Positions 1 to 7,628 of a stretch of DNA of 51,926 bases are shown here, one piece after another (the stretch's first letter is position 1; the number at the start of each line of letters is the position of its first letter). Made by a program: the position numbers and the translations under genes. The stretch covers positions 1 to 51,926 of the forward strand of contig JBBRZI010000005.1 in the NCBI GenBank assembly GCA_038236865.1, given 5' to 3'. Source of the stretch: UBA4729 sp038236865. Its GTDB lineage: Bacteria; Patescibacteriota; Saccharimonadia; Saccharimonadales; UBA4665. The notes below the pieces were generated by a model. It saw nothing but the letters and a program-made list of their open reading frames with translations, did not search any database and had not been told where the DNA came from.

Positions 1-5
1 CACCT

Positions 6-79
6 GTAGGAGCGGGCTTCCGCCCGCGATGCGTGACCTCGACCCTGGCGTTTGATCGCGGGCGGAAGCCCGCTCCTAC
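6..79. repeat. Perfect 25-bp inverted repeat (hairpin)
   Basis: Arms at 6-30 and 55-79 are exact reverse complements of 25 bp around a 24-nt loop. The arm reads GTAGGAGCGGGCTTCCGCCC and continues to GAT. It lies upstream of the STAND gene and has no T-tract, so it looks more like a REP-type or miniature mobile repeat than a terminator. The GTAGG...CCTAC ends resemble those of the GTAGGGGCGACC hairpins elsewhere in the window. Confidence 0.75.
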
Positions 80-182
80 CGAGTTTGTTAGCGCCCTGGC
101 TTATTGCCACTTTACTATAATTCGATTCAGGCTTAAAATGTAAGCAGGCCGCTTTTACGTGTCCATGAAAGGTTATTTGAAA

Positions 183-2627
183 ATGCCCGAAGAACGCCGC
201 GCTCAACTAGAGAAAAATATCAGCGATGCTTATGAGCTTGTGTCAGAAATTGAAAACCAGCTTCTTTTATCCGGGGAAGCTCAAGAGAGGTTGCGGCTAA
301 AAAAGCAGATTGCGGAAGCCCGCAAGCAGATTGCTGCATGGGAAGCCGAGCTAGACGGTATCAAGCCTGCCAAAGCGGCTGACACCAAAAAGCGGCCCTG
401 CCCCATGCCACCTAGCGAAGCAGCCCACCCGTTCGCCGGACGCGAAAAGGAACTGACCGACTTGCAAGCGCGACTGATGGCCGGGAAAGCGGGCGCGATC
501 ATCGCCGTCTATGGGCTGGGCGGGATTGGCAAGACCAGCCTGGCGCGACGGTTGGCGAACAAGCTGTTTTATGACGAGCGGGCTTTTCGGTCGGTGGTCT
601 GGGCCGAGGTCGGGCAGAACCCTCAGCCGATCAACAAGTTGCTGGAATGGGCCTACCTGTGCGACCCGGCCTTTACCAGTTCGGGGCAAGGGGAGAAGGT
701 TTTGGCCCAACAGATCAAGGGCCTGCTGGAAGCCTTGATCGAGGAAGGTTGCGCCGAGTGCGAAGGGGGCCGCAGCCTGATCGTGCTGGACGACATTTGG
801 GGGGAGGATAGCATAGCGACCGCCAAATTGTTGCTGGAGGCCGCGCCTGCCGGTTCGGTCGTGCTGCTGACGACCCGTTCGCAGAGCATTGCGGTCAGGC
901 TGGGGGCGCAACCCTCGTCCTTGCCGGGTCTTACGCCAGAGGAAGGGGTCGCCCTGCTTCAGCTTTATTTGCCCCAGGCCGACCCAGCGCTCTTGAAAGA
1001 CTTATCCCTGCAACTGGGCGGGCATCCCCTGGCCCTGACCCTGGCGGCAAAACGGGTGCAACTAACGACCAACCCGGCTAAAGCCCTCGCGACCCACCTC
1101 AACCAATATAAGGGTGGGCTGCCCCAAGGCTCGGCGATAAAGACCCTCCAACTCGAAGCAGGCACCACCCGCGACGAGAATTTCGAGCTAGTGCTATCCT
1201 ACAGCTACGACGAGTTGAAGCCCGCAGATCAGGCCCGCTTCCGAGCGTTGGGGGCGCTGGCCTACAACCAGCCCTTCGATTTGATGCTGCTGGCGGCCCT
1301 ATGGGGCGAGACGGCGGACGCGACCGCCCACCCGACCGAAGACGCTCTAAGCCTGGCCGAAGCCGATTGCGACACCCTCCGCCACCGCTCCCTCCTCGAA
1401 CCCACCACCCTACCCACCGACCCACTCATCCCTCATCCTTCATCCCTCATCCCTCCCGACGACTGGTTCCGCCAGCACCCGCTCTTGCAAAGCTACGCCC
1501 GCTCTTTGCTGCTGACCGCCCCTGCCGTGGAACAGGCCGCCACCCGCCGCCGCTATGAGACTTGCCTTATCGAGCTTGCCGAAAAGTTTGACAAATTGCA
1601 GCCGGAAGATTGGGGTGAACTAACCCCCTACCTGCCCCATATCCACGCGGTCGGGGCCGGACTGGTTGAGCAGTCTGCCACGTCGGAAGCCGATGAAGAT
1701 CTGCTACGCCGCGCCCTGGACTTTGCCCGAAATACCAAAAACTATCTTTTCCGGCGACGTGAGGTGCGGCAGCTAGATTGGCTCCAAATGGGCCTGGATG
1801 TGAGCCGCCGATTGCAAGATCAGAAAAGGGAATCGCTTTTCCTGAATGAGCTTGGTCTGGCCTACTCGGCTTTAGGGGAGGAGCACAAGGCGTTAGAGCA
1901 TTACGAACAGGCTTTGCAGCTAAAGAGGGCGGTGGGCGACCGGGGTGGGGAAGCGACGACGCTCAACAATATCGGTTCGGTCTACGATGCTTTAGGGGAG
2001 AAGAGCAAGGCGTTGGAGTATTACGAGCAGGCTTTGCCGCTACGGAGGGCGGTGGGCGACCGGGGCGGGGAAGCGAGGACGCTCAACAATATCGGTGGGG
2101 TCTACTCGGCTTTAGGGGAGCAGAGCAAGGCGTTGGAGTATTATGAGCAGGCCTTGCCGATCCAGAGGGCGGTGGGCGACCGGGGCGGGGAAGCGACGAC
2201 GCTCAACAATATCGGTGGGGTCTACTCGGCTTTAGGGGAGAAGAGCAAGGCGTTGGAGTATTACGAGCAGGCCTTGCCGATCCAGAGGGCGGTGGGCGAC
2301 CGGGGTGGGGAAGCGAGGACGCTCAACAATATCGGTGGGGTCTACGATGCTTTAGGGGAGAAGAGCAAGGCGTTAGAGTATTATGAGCAGGCTTTGCCGC
2401 TACGGAGGGCGGTGGGCGACCGGGGTGGGGAAGCCGTTACCAGTTATAACATAGGTTGGATTTATTACGGGCGAGGTCAACTTGAAGAGGCGATTAGCTG
2501 GGTGGCGCGTTGCGTCGAGTTGGATGAACAGGTGCAGCACCCCGATCTGGAAAGCGACCGGGCGCTACTGACCAAATGGCAAGCCGAATTGAAGGCGCAG
2601 CAAGGCGGGGCGGGCGGGGCGGGATAA
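183..2627 (+). CDS. STAND/NB-ARC ATPase with C-terminal TPR array
   Basis: This is a signal-transduction ATPase of the STAND class, about 814 aa. A charged, helical N-terminal segment (residues 1-60) looks like a short coiled-coil adaptor rather than a catalytic effector. The NB-ARC module follows: P-loop GLGGIGKTS (about 111-119), Walker B IVLDD (about 200-204), the LLTTR sensor, and GGHPLAL (about 279-285). After a winged-helix-like linker come about five 40-residue TPRs (from about residue 560) that are almost identical to each other. I prefer ATG 183 because GAAAGG lies 10 nt before it; GTG 159 and ATG 165 are in frame but lack a ribosome binding site. Family knowledge: such proteins oligomerise when the repeats sense a ligand and often serve in conflict or immunity; the trigger here is unknown. 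A heptamer repeat sits inside the gene at 1426-1456. Confidence 0.9.
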   Translation: MPEERRAQLEKNISDAYELVSEIENQLLLSGEAQERLRLKKQIAEARKQIAAWEAELDGIKPAKAADTKKRPCPMPPSEAAHPFAGREKELTDLQARLMAGKAGAIIAVYGLGGIGKTSLARRLANKLFYDERAFRSVVWAEVGQNPQPINKLLEWAYLCDPAFTSSGQGEKVLAQQIKGLLEALIEEGCAECEGGRSLIVLDDIWGEDSIATAKLLLEAAPAGSVVLLTTRSQSIAVRLGAQPSSLPGLTPEEGVALLQLYLPQADPALLKDLSLQLGGHPLALTLAAKRVQLTTNPAKALATHLNQYKGGLPQGSAIKTLQLEAGTTRDENFELVLSYSYDELKPADQARFRALGALAYNQPFDLMLLAALWGETADATAHPTEDALSLAEADCDTLRHRSLLEPTTLPTDPLIPHPSSLIPPDDWFRQHPLLQSYARSLLLTAPAVEQAATRRRYETCLIELAEKFDKLQPEDWGELTPYLPHIHAVGAGLVEQSATSEADEDLLRRALDFARNTKNYLFRRREVRQLDWLQMGLDVSRRLQDQKRESLFLNELGLAYSALGEEHKALEHYEQALQLKRAVGDRGGEATTLNNIGSVYDALGEKSKALEYYEQALPLRRAVGDRGGEARTLNNIGGVYSALGEQSKALEYYEQALPIQRAVGDRGGEATTLNNIGGVYSALGEKSKALEYYEQALPIQRAVGDRGGEARTLNNIGGVYDALGEKSKALEYYEQALPLRRAVGDRGGEAVTSYNIGWIYYGRGQLEEAISWVARCVELDEQVQHPDLESDRALLTKWQAELKAQQGGAGGAG
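1426..1456. repeat. TCATCCC heptamer array inside the STAND gene
   Basis: Four consecutive 7-bp units (TCATCCC/TCATCCT) lie within the coding frame and encode roughly PLIPHPSSLIPP in the linker before the TPR region. The same heptamer occurs as a noncoding array at 18862-18886, so this appears to be an intergenic-type repeat captured in a tolerant linker. Confidence 0.75.
1861..2440 (+). repeat. 120-bp tandem repeat encoding TPRs
   Basis: Almost five copies of a 120-bp unit occur in exact register, with unit boundaries at 1861, 1981, 2101, 2221 and 2341. Copies differ at only a few positions, including synonymous ones. Each encodes one 40-residue TPR. The near-identity at DNA level points to recent duplication or gene conversion. 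Confidence 0.9.
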
Positions 2628-2700
2628 GGGCCGGGTATTTTATTTCCGGGCGGGTCAGCCCAACCCAAAAATTGACCAATGCCCATAAGCAATTCCAGTC

Positions 2701-2729
2701 TTGACAGGTGGGCCGGGTCGTGGCATAAT
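2701..2729 (+). promoter_or_regulatory. Near-consensus sigma-70 promoter of the merR-type gene
   Basis: A perfect -35 TTGACA (2701-2706) and a -10 CATAAT (2724-2729) are separated by exactly 17 bp, 34 bp before the start codon at 2763. The normal 17-bp spacer differs from the 19-20 bp spacer of classical MerR-activated promoters, which suits repression or simple autoregulation better. Confidence 0.75.
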
Positions 2730-2733
2730 GACT

Positions 2734-2749
2734 TTGACGTTAACGTCAA
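2734..2749. promoter_or_regulatory. 16-bp palindromic operator candidate
   Basis: TTGACGTTAACGTCAA is a perfect palindrome placed just after the -10 element and before the start codon of the MerR-family gene. A related sequence follows that gene at 3177-3196. Proteobacterial LiuR-type MerR regulators of acyl-CoA catabolism use similar ACGT-containing palindromes as far as I recall, but no such target genes are seen here. Confidence 0.6.
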
Positions 2750-2762
2750 GTTGGGACGAGCC

Positions 2763-3155
2763 ATGCAAGAAAAGATGCGTATCGGGGAACTGGCTGAACA
2801 GGCCGGGGTCACTACCCGCACAATCCGATATTACGAGAATTTGGGGCTGCTCGGCCCTAGCGACCGGGAGGGCAAGGGCTTTCGCTATTATAGCGAGGTG
2901 GAACTCGCCCGGTTACGCAAGATCGACAGCCTGAAATCGCTCGGTTTGAGCCTGGAAGAGATCGGTCAGCTGATCGACCTCTATTTCGCCGACCCGCAAA
3001 GCATGATCGAGGGTAAGCAACGGCTGCTCACAATCCTGGAAGAGCATCTGCGCGAGACAGACGAAAAGCTGGCGGCCCTGCAACAATTCCGCTCCGACCT
3101 GCAAATCAGCATCGCCAACACCCGCCGCTTTATCGAGCAGAACCGTCAGGGCTGA
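2763..3155 (+). CDS. MerR-family transcriptional regulator
   Basis: The protein has about 130 residues. Its N-terminal winged helix shows the family pattern MRIGELAEQAGVTTRTIRYY followed by ENLGLL, then FRYYSEVELARL, and ends in a long dimerisation coiled coil (about residues 80-125). No cysteine cluster is present, so the metal-sensing subfamilies are unlikely. An in-frame ORF extends upstream to 2679 but overlaps the -35/-10 promoter, so the start is ATG 2763 (GGGACGAG just upstream) or ATG 2775. The palindromes at 2734 and 3177 are likely binding sites, so the gene may regulate itself and the aldo/keto reductase downstream. Confidence 0.9.
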   Translation: MQEKMRIGELAEQAGVTTRTIRYYENLGLLGPSDREGKGFRYYSEVELARLRKIDSLKSLGLSLEEIGQLIDLYFADPQSMIEGKQRLLTILEEHLRETDEKLAALQQFRSDLQISIANTRRFIEQNRQG

Positions 3156-3176
3156 TCTCTTTTTGGCCCCAATACA

Positions 3177-3196
3177 ACGTTAACGTTAACGTCAAG
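3177..3196. promoter_or_regulatory. Second palindromic site between merR-type gene and AKR gene
   Basis: AACGTTAACGTTAACGTCAA shares the GTTAACGTCAA half with the operator at 2734 and contains overlapping GTTAAC palindromes. It lies 22 bp after the MerR-family stop codon and about 230 bp before the aldo/keto reductase. Confidence 0.5.
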
Positions 3197-3250
3197 CACT
3201 TTACGATTTGAGATTTACGATTATTAAGGCAATTTGCAAAGACATCGGTA

Positions 3251-3326
3251 GTAGGGGCGACCATATGTGATCGCCCGTGAACACAGTGCCGGGTCTTCAC
3301 GGGCGACCACGTAGGGTCGCCCCTAC
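3251..3326. repeat. GTAGGGGCGACC hairpin repeat, copy 1
   Basis: GTAGGGGCGACC (3251-3262) and its exact complement GGTCGCCCCTAC (3315-3326) bound an element of about 76 bp with a second, inner inverted GCCCGTGAA/TTCACGGGC pair. Related copies are at 4504, 21770, 42832 and (partial) 51887. Confidence 0.85.
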
Positions 3327-3424
3327 CAAGAACAGATTAATAATTATACAACGTGCTATACATATCCCTTTATAGGGAGAGCTATTGCTCTTGCTGAGTA
3401 TAGCGCTAGAGAAAGGTGAGACGC

Positions 3425-4438
3425 ATGAAATACAATTTGCTGGGGCAAACCGGGCTGCTGGTATCCGAACTATGTATGGGTACAATGACGTTTGGGGGCC
3501 GCGAAAGCATGTGGGGCGCGATTGGCAAGCTCGAACAGGAGGAAGCCAACGGCATTATAGACCGGGCGCTGGAAGCCGGGATTAACTTCTTCGATACCGC
3601 CAACGTCTATTCCGAAGGGGCCTCGGAGGAAATCCTGGGCAAAGCGCTTGGTACGCGCCGCAAAGAGGTCATCGTTGCCACCAAAGTCCTGGGAGTCGCC
3701 GGAAAAGGCCCGAACGACCGGGGTCTCTCGCGGGGCCACATCATGCACTCGGTCGAAGCCAGCCTAACCCGCCTCGGCACCGACTATATCGACCTCTACC
3801 AGATACACGGCTTCGACCCACTCACTCCATTAGAAGAAACCTTGCGGACGCTGGACGATCTGGTACGTACTGGCAAGGTACGTTATATCGGCTGCTCCAA
3901 CTTGGCAGCCTGGCAATTGATGAAAGCCCTCGGTATCTCGGACAAGCACGATTGGGCGCGGTTCGAGTCGCTCCAAGCCTATTACACCCTGGCCGGACGC
4001 GACCTTGAGCGCGACCTTGTGCCACTCTTGCAAGACCAAAAGCTCGGCCTGATGGTCTGGAGTCCTTTGGCGGGCGGCTTCTTGTCGGGCAAGTTTGGAC
4101 GCGAACAGGCCGGGCCAGAAGGGGCGCGTCGAGTCGTCTTCGACTTCCCGCCCATCGACCGCGAACGGGCCTACACCGTTATTGACGTAATGCGTGACAT
4201 CGCTACACAACACGACGTATCAGTTGCTCAGGTCGCGCTAGGTTGGCTACTCCATCAGCCAGTCGTCACGACCGTCATCATCGGCGCAAAGTCGGTTGCC
4301 CAACTTGATGACAACCTGAAATCGCCCGACCTCAAGCTCTCCCAACCAGAACTCGATCAACTAAACGCCGCCAGCGCCCTCCCCACCGAATATCCGGGCT
4401 GGATGATTACCCGCCAGAGCGCGAATAGAGCGGGATAA
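3425..4438 (+). CDS. Aldo/keto reductase family oxidoreductase
   Basis: A 337-aa NAD(P)H-dependent aldo/keto reductase of the voltage-gated-potassium-channel-beta-like branch. The catalytic tetrad is visible: Asp57 in NFFDTANVYSEG, Tyr62, Lys87 in IVATKV and His128 in DLYQIHG; the cofactor region GCSN and a C-terminal IIGAKS phosphate-binding motif are also present. Start ATG 3425 has GGTGAG 5 nt upstream; an in-frame extension to 3416 has none. The physiological substrate cannot be read from sequence. The neighbouring MerR-family regulator suggests induction by a reactive carbonyl or related compound (inference). Confidence 0.92.
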   Translation: MKYNLLGQTGLLVSELCMGTMTFGGRESMWGAIGKLEQEEANGIIDRALEAGINFFDTANVYSEGASEEILGKALGTRRKEVIVATKVLGVAGKGPNDRGLSRGHIMHSVEASLTRLGTDYIDLYQIHGFDPLTPLEETLRTLDDLVRTGKVRYIGCSNLAAWQLMKALGISDKHDWARFESLQAYYTLAGRDLERDLVPLLQDQKLGLMVWSPLAGGFLSGKFGREQAGPEGARRVVFDFPPIDRERAYTVIDVMRDIATQHDVSVAQVALGWLLHQPVVTTVIIGAKSVAQLDDNLKSPDLKLSQPELDQLNAASALPTEYPGWMITRQSANRAG

Positions 4439-4445
4439 CAAGGCA

Positions 4446-4492
4446 GAGTGCAGAATGCAGAATGCAGAATAGAAATGCAAAATGCAGGATGC
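4446..4492. repeat. GCAGAAT heptamer array
   Basis: Degenerate 7-bp units (GCAGAAT and variants) begin 7 bp after the aldo/keto reductase stop codon. The complementary orientation (ATTCTGC) occurs at 4668-4697, so together they bracket the two repeats in between. Confidence 0.8.
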
Positions 4493-4503
4493 CAAAATAT
4501 CGG

Positions 4504-4577
4504 GTAGGGGCGACCCTTGTGGTCGCCCGTGAACACCGAGCCGGGTCTCCGAGGGCGACCACAAGGGTCGCCCTTGC
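4504..4577. repeat. GTAGGGGCGACC hairpin repeat, copy 2
   Basis: Same organisation as the copy at 3251: outer arms GTAGGGGCGACC and GGTCGCCCTTGC, with the GTGAACACCG-GCCGGGTCT core conserved. Confidence 0.8.
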
Positions 4578-4581
4578 CAGT

Positions 4582-4653
4582 AAATCTATGGGCGGAGCCA
4601 TATCCAACAAAATCCCCCGCCACTTGTGAGACATTGCTCCGTCAATGGATTTT
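4582..4653. mobile_element. MITE-like element with imperfect 20-bp inverted ends, copy 1
   Basis: The left end AAATCTATGGGCGGAGCCAT and the inverted right end AAATCCATTGACGGAGCAAT match at about 15 of 20 positions. The 72-bp element shares its ends and the internal ATATCCAACAA with the 128-bp copy at 25228-25355. Both copies are flanked by GCAGAAT/ATTCTGC heptamers. No coding capacity. Confidence 0.55.
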
Positions 4654-4667
4654 TCAGATAGGCTTTT

Positions 4668-4697
4668 CATTCTGCATTTTGCATTCTGCATTCTGAC
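4668..4697. repeat. ATTCTGC heptamer array (inverse of 4446-4492)
   Basis: About four units of the 7-bp motif in the orientation opposite to the 4446 array. Confidence 0.75.
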
Positions 4698-4849
4698 TTC
4701 CCTCCTCACCCCGCACGCTGTTTTTTATAGATTTGGCGATAAATTCGGGTGATGTTTGACACAAAAAAAGTGTGGGCTTGGTCAGAGATCGCAGGCCGGA
4801 AGGGTGGTACTATGATGGCATAAGAGCGAATGAAGCTTCAAACAAAATA

Positions 4850-5060
4850 AGTCAGTTCGCTGTATAAGGGACACACGGGACGAGGGTCAACGGGACACGC
4901 CTTTAGTGGGACACTGGGCCAACGGGTTACGGGACAATCGGGACAATCGGGGTCAATGGGACACCTGGGACGCGCCTTTAGTGGTTAAATGGGATACGGG
5001 GTACACGGGTCACGGGGCAATCGGACAATTGGGGTAATTGGGATAACGGGATATATGGAG
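4850..5060. repeat. G-rich degenerate minisatellite
   Basis: About 210 bp of GGGACA/CGGGACAAT-type units of 7-10 bp, with the phrase GCGCCTTTAGTGG or CACGCCTTTAGTGG occurring twice (around 4900 and 4975). It has no open reading frame of note. An intrinsic terminator follows at 5072, so the region may be transcribed as a noncoding RNA. Confidence 0.6.
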
Positions 5061-5071
5061 TTGGGAGAAGT

Positions 5072-5100
5072 CCGGCAAGTTTGCCGGGCTTTTTCGTTTT
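5072..5100 (+). terminator. Rho-independent terminator
   Basis: CCGGCA (5072-5077) pairs with TGCCGG (5082-5087), followed by GCTTTTTCGTTTT. No protein gene lies directly upstream on this strand; the nearest stop codon is about 630 bp back. Confidence 0.75.
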
Positions 5101-5179
5101 ATAGCCAACTGGCCTGGAATAAGTAGGTTTGACAAGCACTCCCAGCCCGACCTATACTGCGCTCATATTAGGGATAGGT

Positions 5180-5270
5180 AGCAGGTGTCAGGTGTGAGGT
5201 GTCAGGTTTTAGGATGAAGAATGCAAAACAAATCAAGCTGATGCTGATACCTGACACCTGCTACCTGATA
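5180..5270. repeat. CAGGTGT heptamer array and inverse copy
   Basis: Units CAGGTGT/GAGGTGT (5180-5207) and the inverted TACCTGA/CACCTGC units (5245-5268) flank a 40-bp spacer and could form a hairpin directly before the SDR gene. An in-frame upstream extension of that gene runs through this array and is regarded as spurious. Confidence 0.7.
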
Positions 5271-5288
5271 ATCATAAAAGGAGAAGCG

Positions 5289-6434
5289 TTGAAAATTTTA
5301 GTAACAGGCGGGGCGGGTTTTATCGGGAGCCGAGTGGCTCGCGTCTTGGCAGAATTGGGTCATCAAGTGCGAGTACTGGATAACCTGTCGCCCCAGGTGC
5401 ATGAAGAGGCGGCATTTCCGGCGGAACTGACCGAGAGCATCGAGTGTATCAAGGCCGATTTGCGCGACCGGGATGCTGTACAGCATGCTTTAGAAGGTAT
5501 TGAAGTGGTGGCGCATCTGGCGGCAGAGACCGGGACAGGCCAGTCGATGTACCGCATCCGGCACTATTCAGACGTAAATACAACCGGGACTGCCGGGCTG
5601 CTCGATATTATCGTGAACGAGCCGAACTCGGTGCGACGTATTGTGCTATCCTCGTCGCGGGCGGTCTATGGCGAAGGGCCGTATAATTGCCCAAACTGCG
5701 GTATCGTCTATCCGCCTAGCCGCTCGATCAGCCAACTTGCCGCCCATGAGTGGGAGATGAATTGTCCGCGCTGTGGACAAGTTGCCATCGCTTCGGTTCC
5801 GACCACCGAAGAGGCCCTGCTTCAACCCCAATCGATCTATGCCAGCACCAAACAAAGCCAGGAGCAACTGGTCTCGATCACCACACAGGCCCGCGAATTG
5901 GAGGCGGTTATCCTGCGCTACCAAAACGTCTACGGCCCCGGTCAGGCTCTTACGAACCCCTATACTGGCGTGATTTGCGCCTTCTTTTCGTCGATCATCC
6001 AGGGCAAGACCGTCACGCTCTTTGAGGATGGCGAGATCAGCCGTGATTTTGTCTTTATCGACGATGTGGTAAACGCGACGGTAGAGGCGATTATCCGGCC
6101 TGAGATCGGTGCGCCCCAGCCGTTGTTTTTGAATGTCGGGATGGGCGCACGTACCACCATCCGCGAGGTGGCCCAGACCCTTTACGAAACGCTGGAATTG
6201 CCCGCTCAAATCGAGGTCAGCGGTCAGTATCGGCTAGGAGATGTCCGTCACTGTTACGCCGATGTAACCCGGCTCGAACAACAGCTTGGCTATACTCCCC
6301 AATTCAGCTTTGTCGCCGGTATTCGCCAGTTTGTCGAGTGGGCGCTTACCCAGCGCGATATGATCGCCCAATCTCCTGACCGACTCGAACAGGCCAAAGC
6401 CGAATTGATTGCTCGTAATCTTTTTAGGAACTAG
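5289..6434 (+). CDS. NAD-dependent nucleotide-sugar epimerase with zinc-ribbon insert
   Basis: An extended short-chain dehydrogenase/reductase of 381 aa. It has the N-terminal NAD motif GGAGFIG (residues 7-13) and the catalytic YASTK (Tyr184, Lys188), with the Ser in LSSSRAVYGEG. Between them sits an insert with CPNC (134-137) and CPRC (159-162), a likely zinc ribbon. As I recall, this insert is typical of proteins annotated as dTDP-L-rhamnose 4-epimerase, which is the best guess. The start is TTG 5289, because AAAAGGAG lies 5-8 nt before it and the longer in-frame extension to 5199 consists of heptamer repeats. The aminotransferase gene follows after 15 nt, so the two are probably co-transcribed. 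Confidence 0.88.
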   Translation: MKILVTGGAGFIGSRVARVLAELGHQVRVLDNLSPQVHEEAAFPAELTESIECIKADLRDRDAVQHALEGIEVVAHLAAETGTGQSMYRIRHYSDVNTTGTAGLLDIIVNEPNSVRRIVLSSSRAVYGEGPYNCPNCGIVYPPSRSISQLAAHEWEMNCPRCGQVAIASVPTTEEALLQPQSIYASTKQSQEQLVSITTQARELEAVILRYQNVYGPGQALTNPYTGVICAFFSSIIQGKTVTLFEDGEISRDFVFIDDVVNATVEAIIRPEIGAPQPLFLNVGMGARTTIREVAQTLYETLELPAQIEVSGQYRLGDVRHCYADVTRLEQQLGYTPQFSFVAGIRQFVEWALTQRDMIAQSPDRLEQAKAELIARNLFRN

Positions 6435-6449
6435 AAGAAGGATTATTTT

Positions 6450-7550
6450 ATGAATGTTCCGTTTTTGGAAGTAGGCGCGACCTATCAAGAGCTAAAGGCT
6501 GAGATAGACGAGGCGGTCGGGCGGGTGCTGGCGAGTGGCTGGTACATCCTGGGGGCCGAAGTCGAAGCTTTCGAGCGCGAGTTTGCCGCTTATAGTGGGG
6601 CCAAACATTGCATCGGGGTCGGCAACGGGCTAGAAGCCTTACATCTTTCGCTAAGGGCAATGGGGATCGGGCCGGGCGACGAGGTGATCGTACCCAGCAA
6701 TACCTACATTGCTACCTGGCTGGCGGTAAGCTACTGCGGGGCAAAGCCCGTCCCGGTCGAGCCAGTCGAACGCACTTATAATATCGACCCGACCCGCCTG
6801 GAAGCGGCTATTACCGACCGCACCAAAGCAATTTTGCCGGTACATCTCTACGGGCAAAGTGCCGATATGGAGCCGATCATGGCGGTCGCCCACCGCCATG
6901 GGCTAAAGGTGTTGGACGATGCGGCCCAGGCTCAGGGCGCTTCCTATAACGGGCGTAAGGTCGGCAATCTGGCTGATGCGACAGGCTGGAGCTTTTATCC
7001 CGGCAAGAACCTGGGTGCGTTTGGCGATGCCGGGGCCATCACCACCGACGACGATGAATTGGCAGCCCAACTTCGCATGCTCCGTAATTATGGTTCGCAG
7101 GTCAAATACTATAACGAAGTCCAGGGCTTTAACAGCCGTCTGGACGAAATGCAAGCCGCTATCTTGCGGGTCAAGCTAAAATATCTGGATGAGTGGAACC
7201 GCCGAAGGCAGGAGATCGCCGCTTTTTACCTGCAAAACCTGTCCGAAAGCGGCCTACTTTTACCACTCACCTCGGCGGGCAGCGACCACATCTGGCACGT
7301 CTTCGCGATACGAAGCCAGGAGCGCGAGGCTTTGCATCAGCATTTGCAGGCGGCAGGGGTCGGCACTGTGATCCACTATCCCGTCCCGCCCCATCTTCAG
7401 GTGGCTTATCAAGAGCTAGGCTATACCGAAGGTGCTTTCCCTATCGCCGAAGCAATCCACCGCGAAATACTAAGCCTGCCAATCGGCCCGCACCTGACCG
7501 AAGCCCAGGCCGCTGCCGTCGTCAAAGCGGTGCGTCAGTTCAAAGCTTAG
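6450..7550 (+). CDS. DegT/DnrJ/EryC1-type sugar aminotransferase
   Basis: A 366-aa PLP-dependent transaminase of nucleotide sugars. The PLP lysine is Lys186 in SFYPGKNLGAFGDAGA, the cofactor aspartate lies in VLDDAAQAQG (157-161), and NGLEALHLSLRA is the phosphate-binding region. The SFYPGKNLGAFGDAG signature is typical of FdtB/QdtB-like enzymes that aminate dTDP-3-keto-6-deoxyhexoses. AGAAGGA lies 8-10 nt before ATG 6450. With the upstream epimerase it would supply an amino-deoxysugar for a surface glycan or glycosylated product, although the matching thymidylyltransferase and 4,6-dehydratase are not in this window. Confidence 0.9.
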   Translation: MNVPFLEVGATYQELKAEIDEAVGRVLASGWYILGAEVEAFEREFAAYSGAKHCIGVGNGLEALHLSLRAMGIGPGDEVIVPSNTYIATWLAVSYCGAKPVPVEPVERTYNIDPTRLEAAITDRTKAILPVHLYGQSADMEPIMAVAHRHGLKVLDDAAQAQGASYNGRKVGNLADATGWSFYPGKNLGAFGDAGAITTDDDELAAQLRMLRNYGSQVKYYNEVQGFNSRLDEMQAAILRVKLKYLDEWNRRRQEIAAFYLQNLSESGLLLPLTSAGSDHIWHVFAIRSQEREALHQHLQAAGVGTVIHYPVPPHLQVAYQELGYTEGAFPIAEAIHREILSLPIGPHLTEAQAAAVVKAVRQFKA

Positions 7551-7628
7551 TGTTAATAATCTCCGGTGGATTTTTCCGATGGCAAGCCCGGTTGTGCCGA
7601 CAACTAACGACGGCCCCTTCTATTCCTA

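Noticed and set aside
4446..4697. CRISPR array in the repeat-rich gaps
   Set aside because: Units are 7 bp and contiguous without unique spacers, and no cas genes are present anywhere in the window.
4757..4762. TTGACA as a -35 box for a transcript through the minisatellite
   Set aside because: There is no -10-like sequence 16-18 bp downstream; the only -10-like TGGTACTAT is at 4805, too far away.
5646..6209. Antisense reading frame opposite the zinc-ribbon epimerase
   Set aside because: It mirrors a gene with clear catalytic motifs and has no features of its own.
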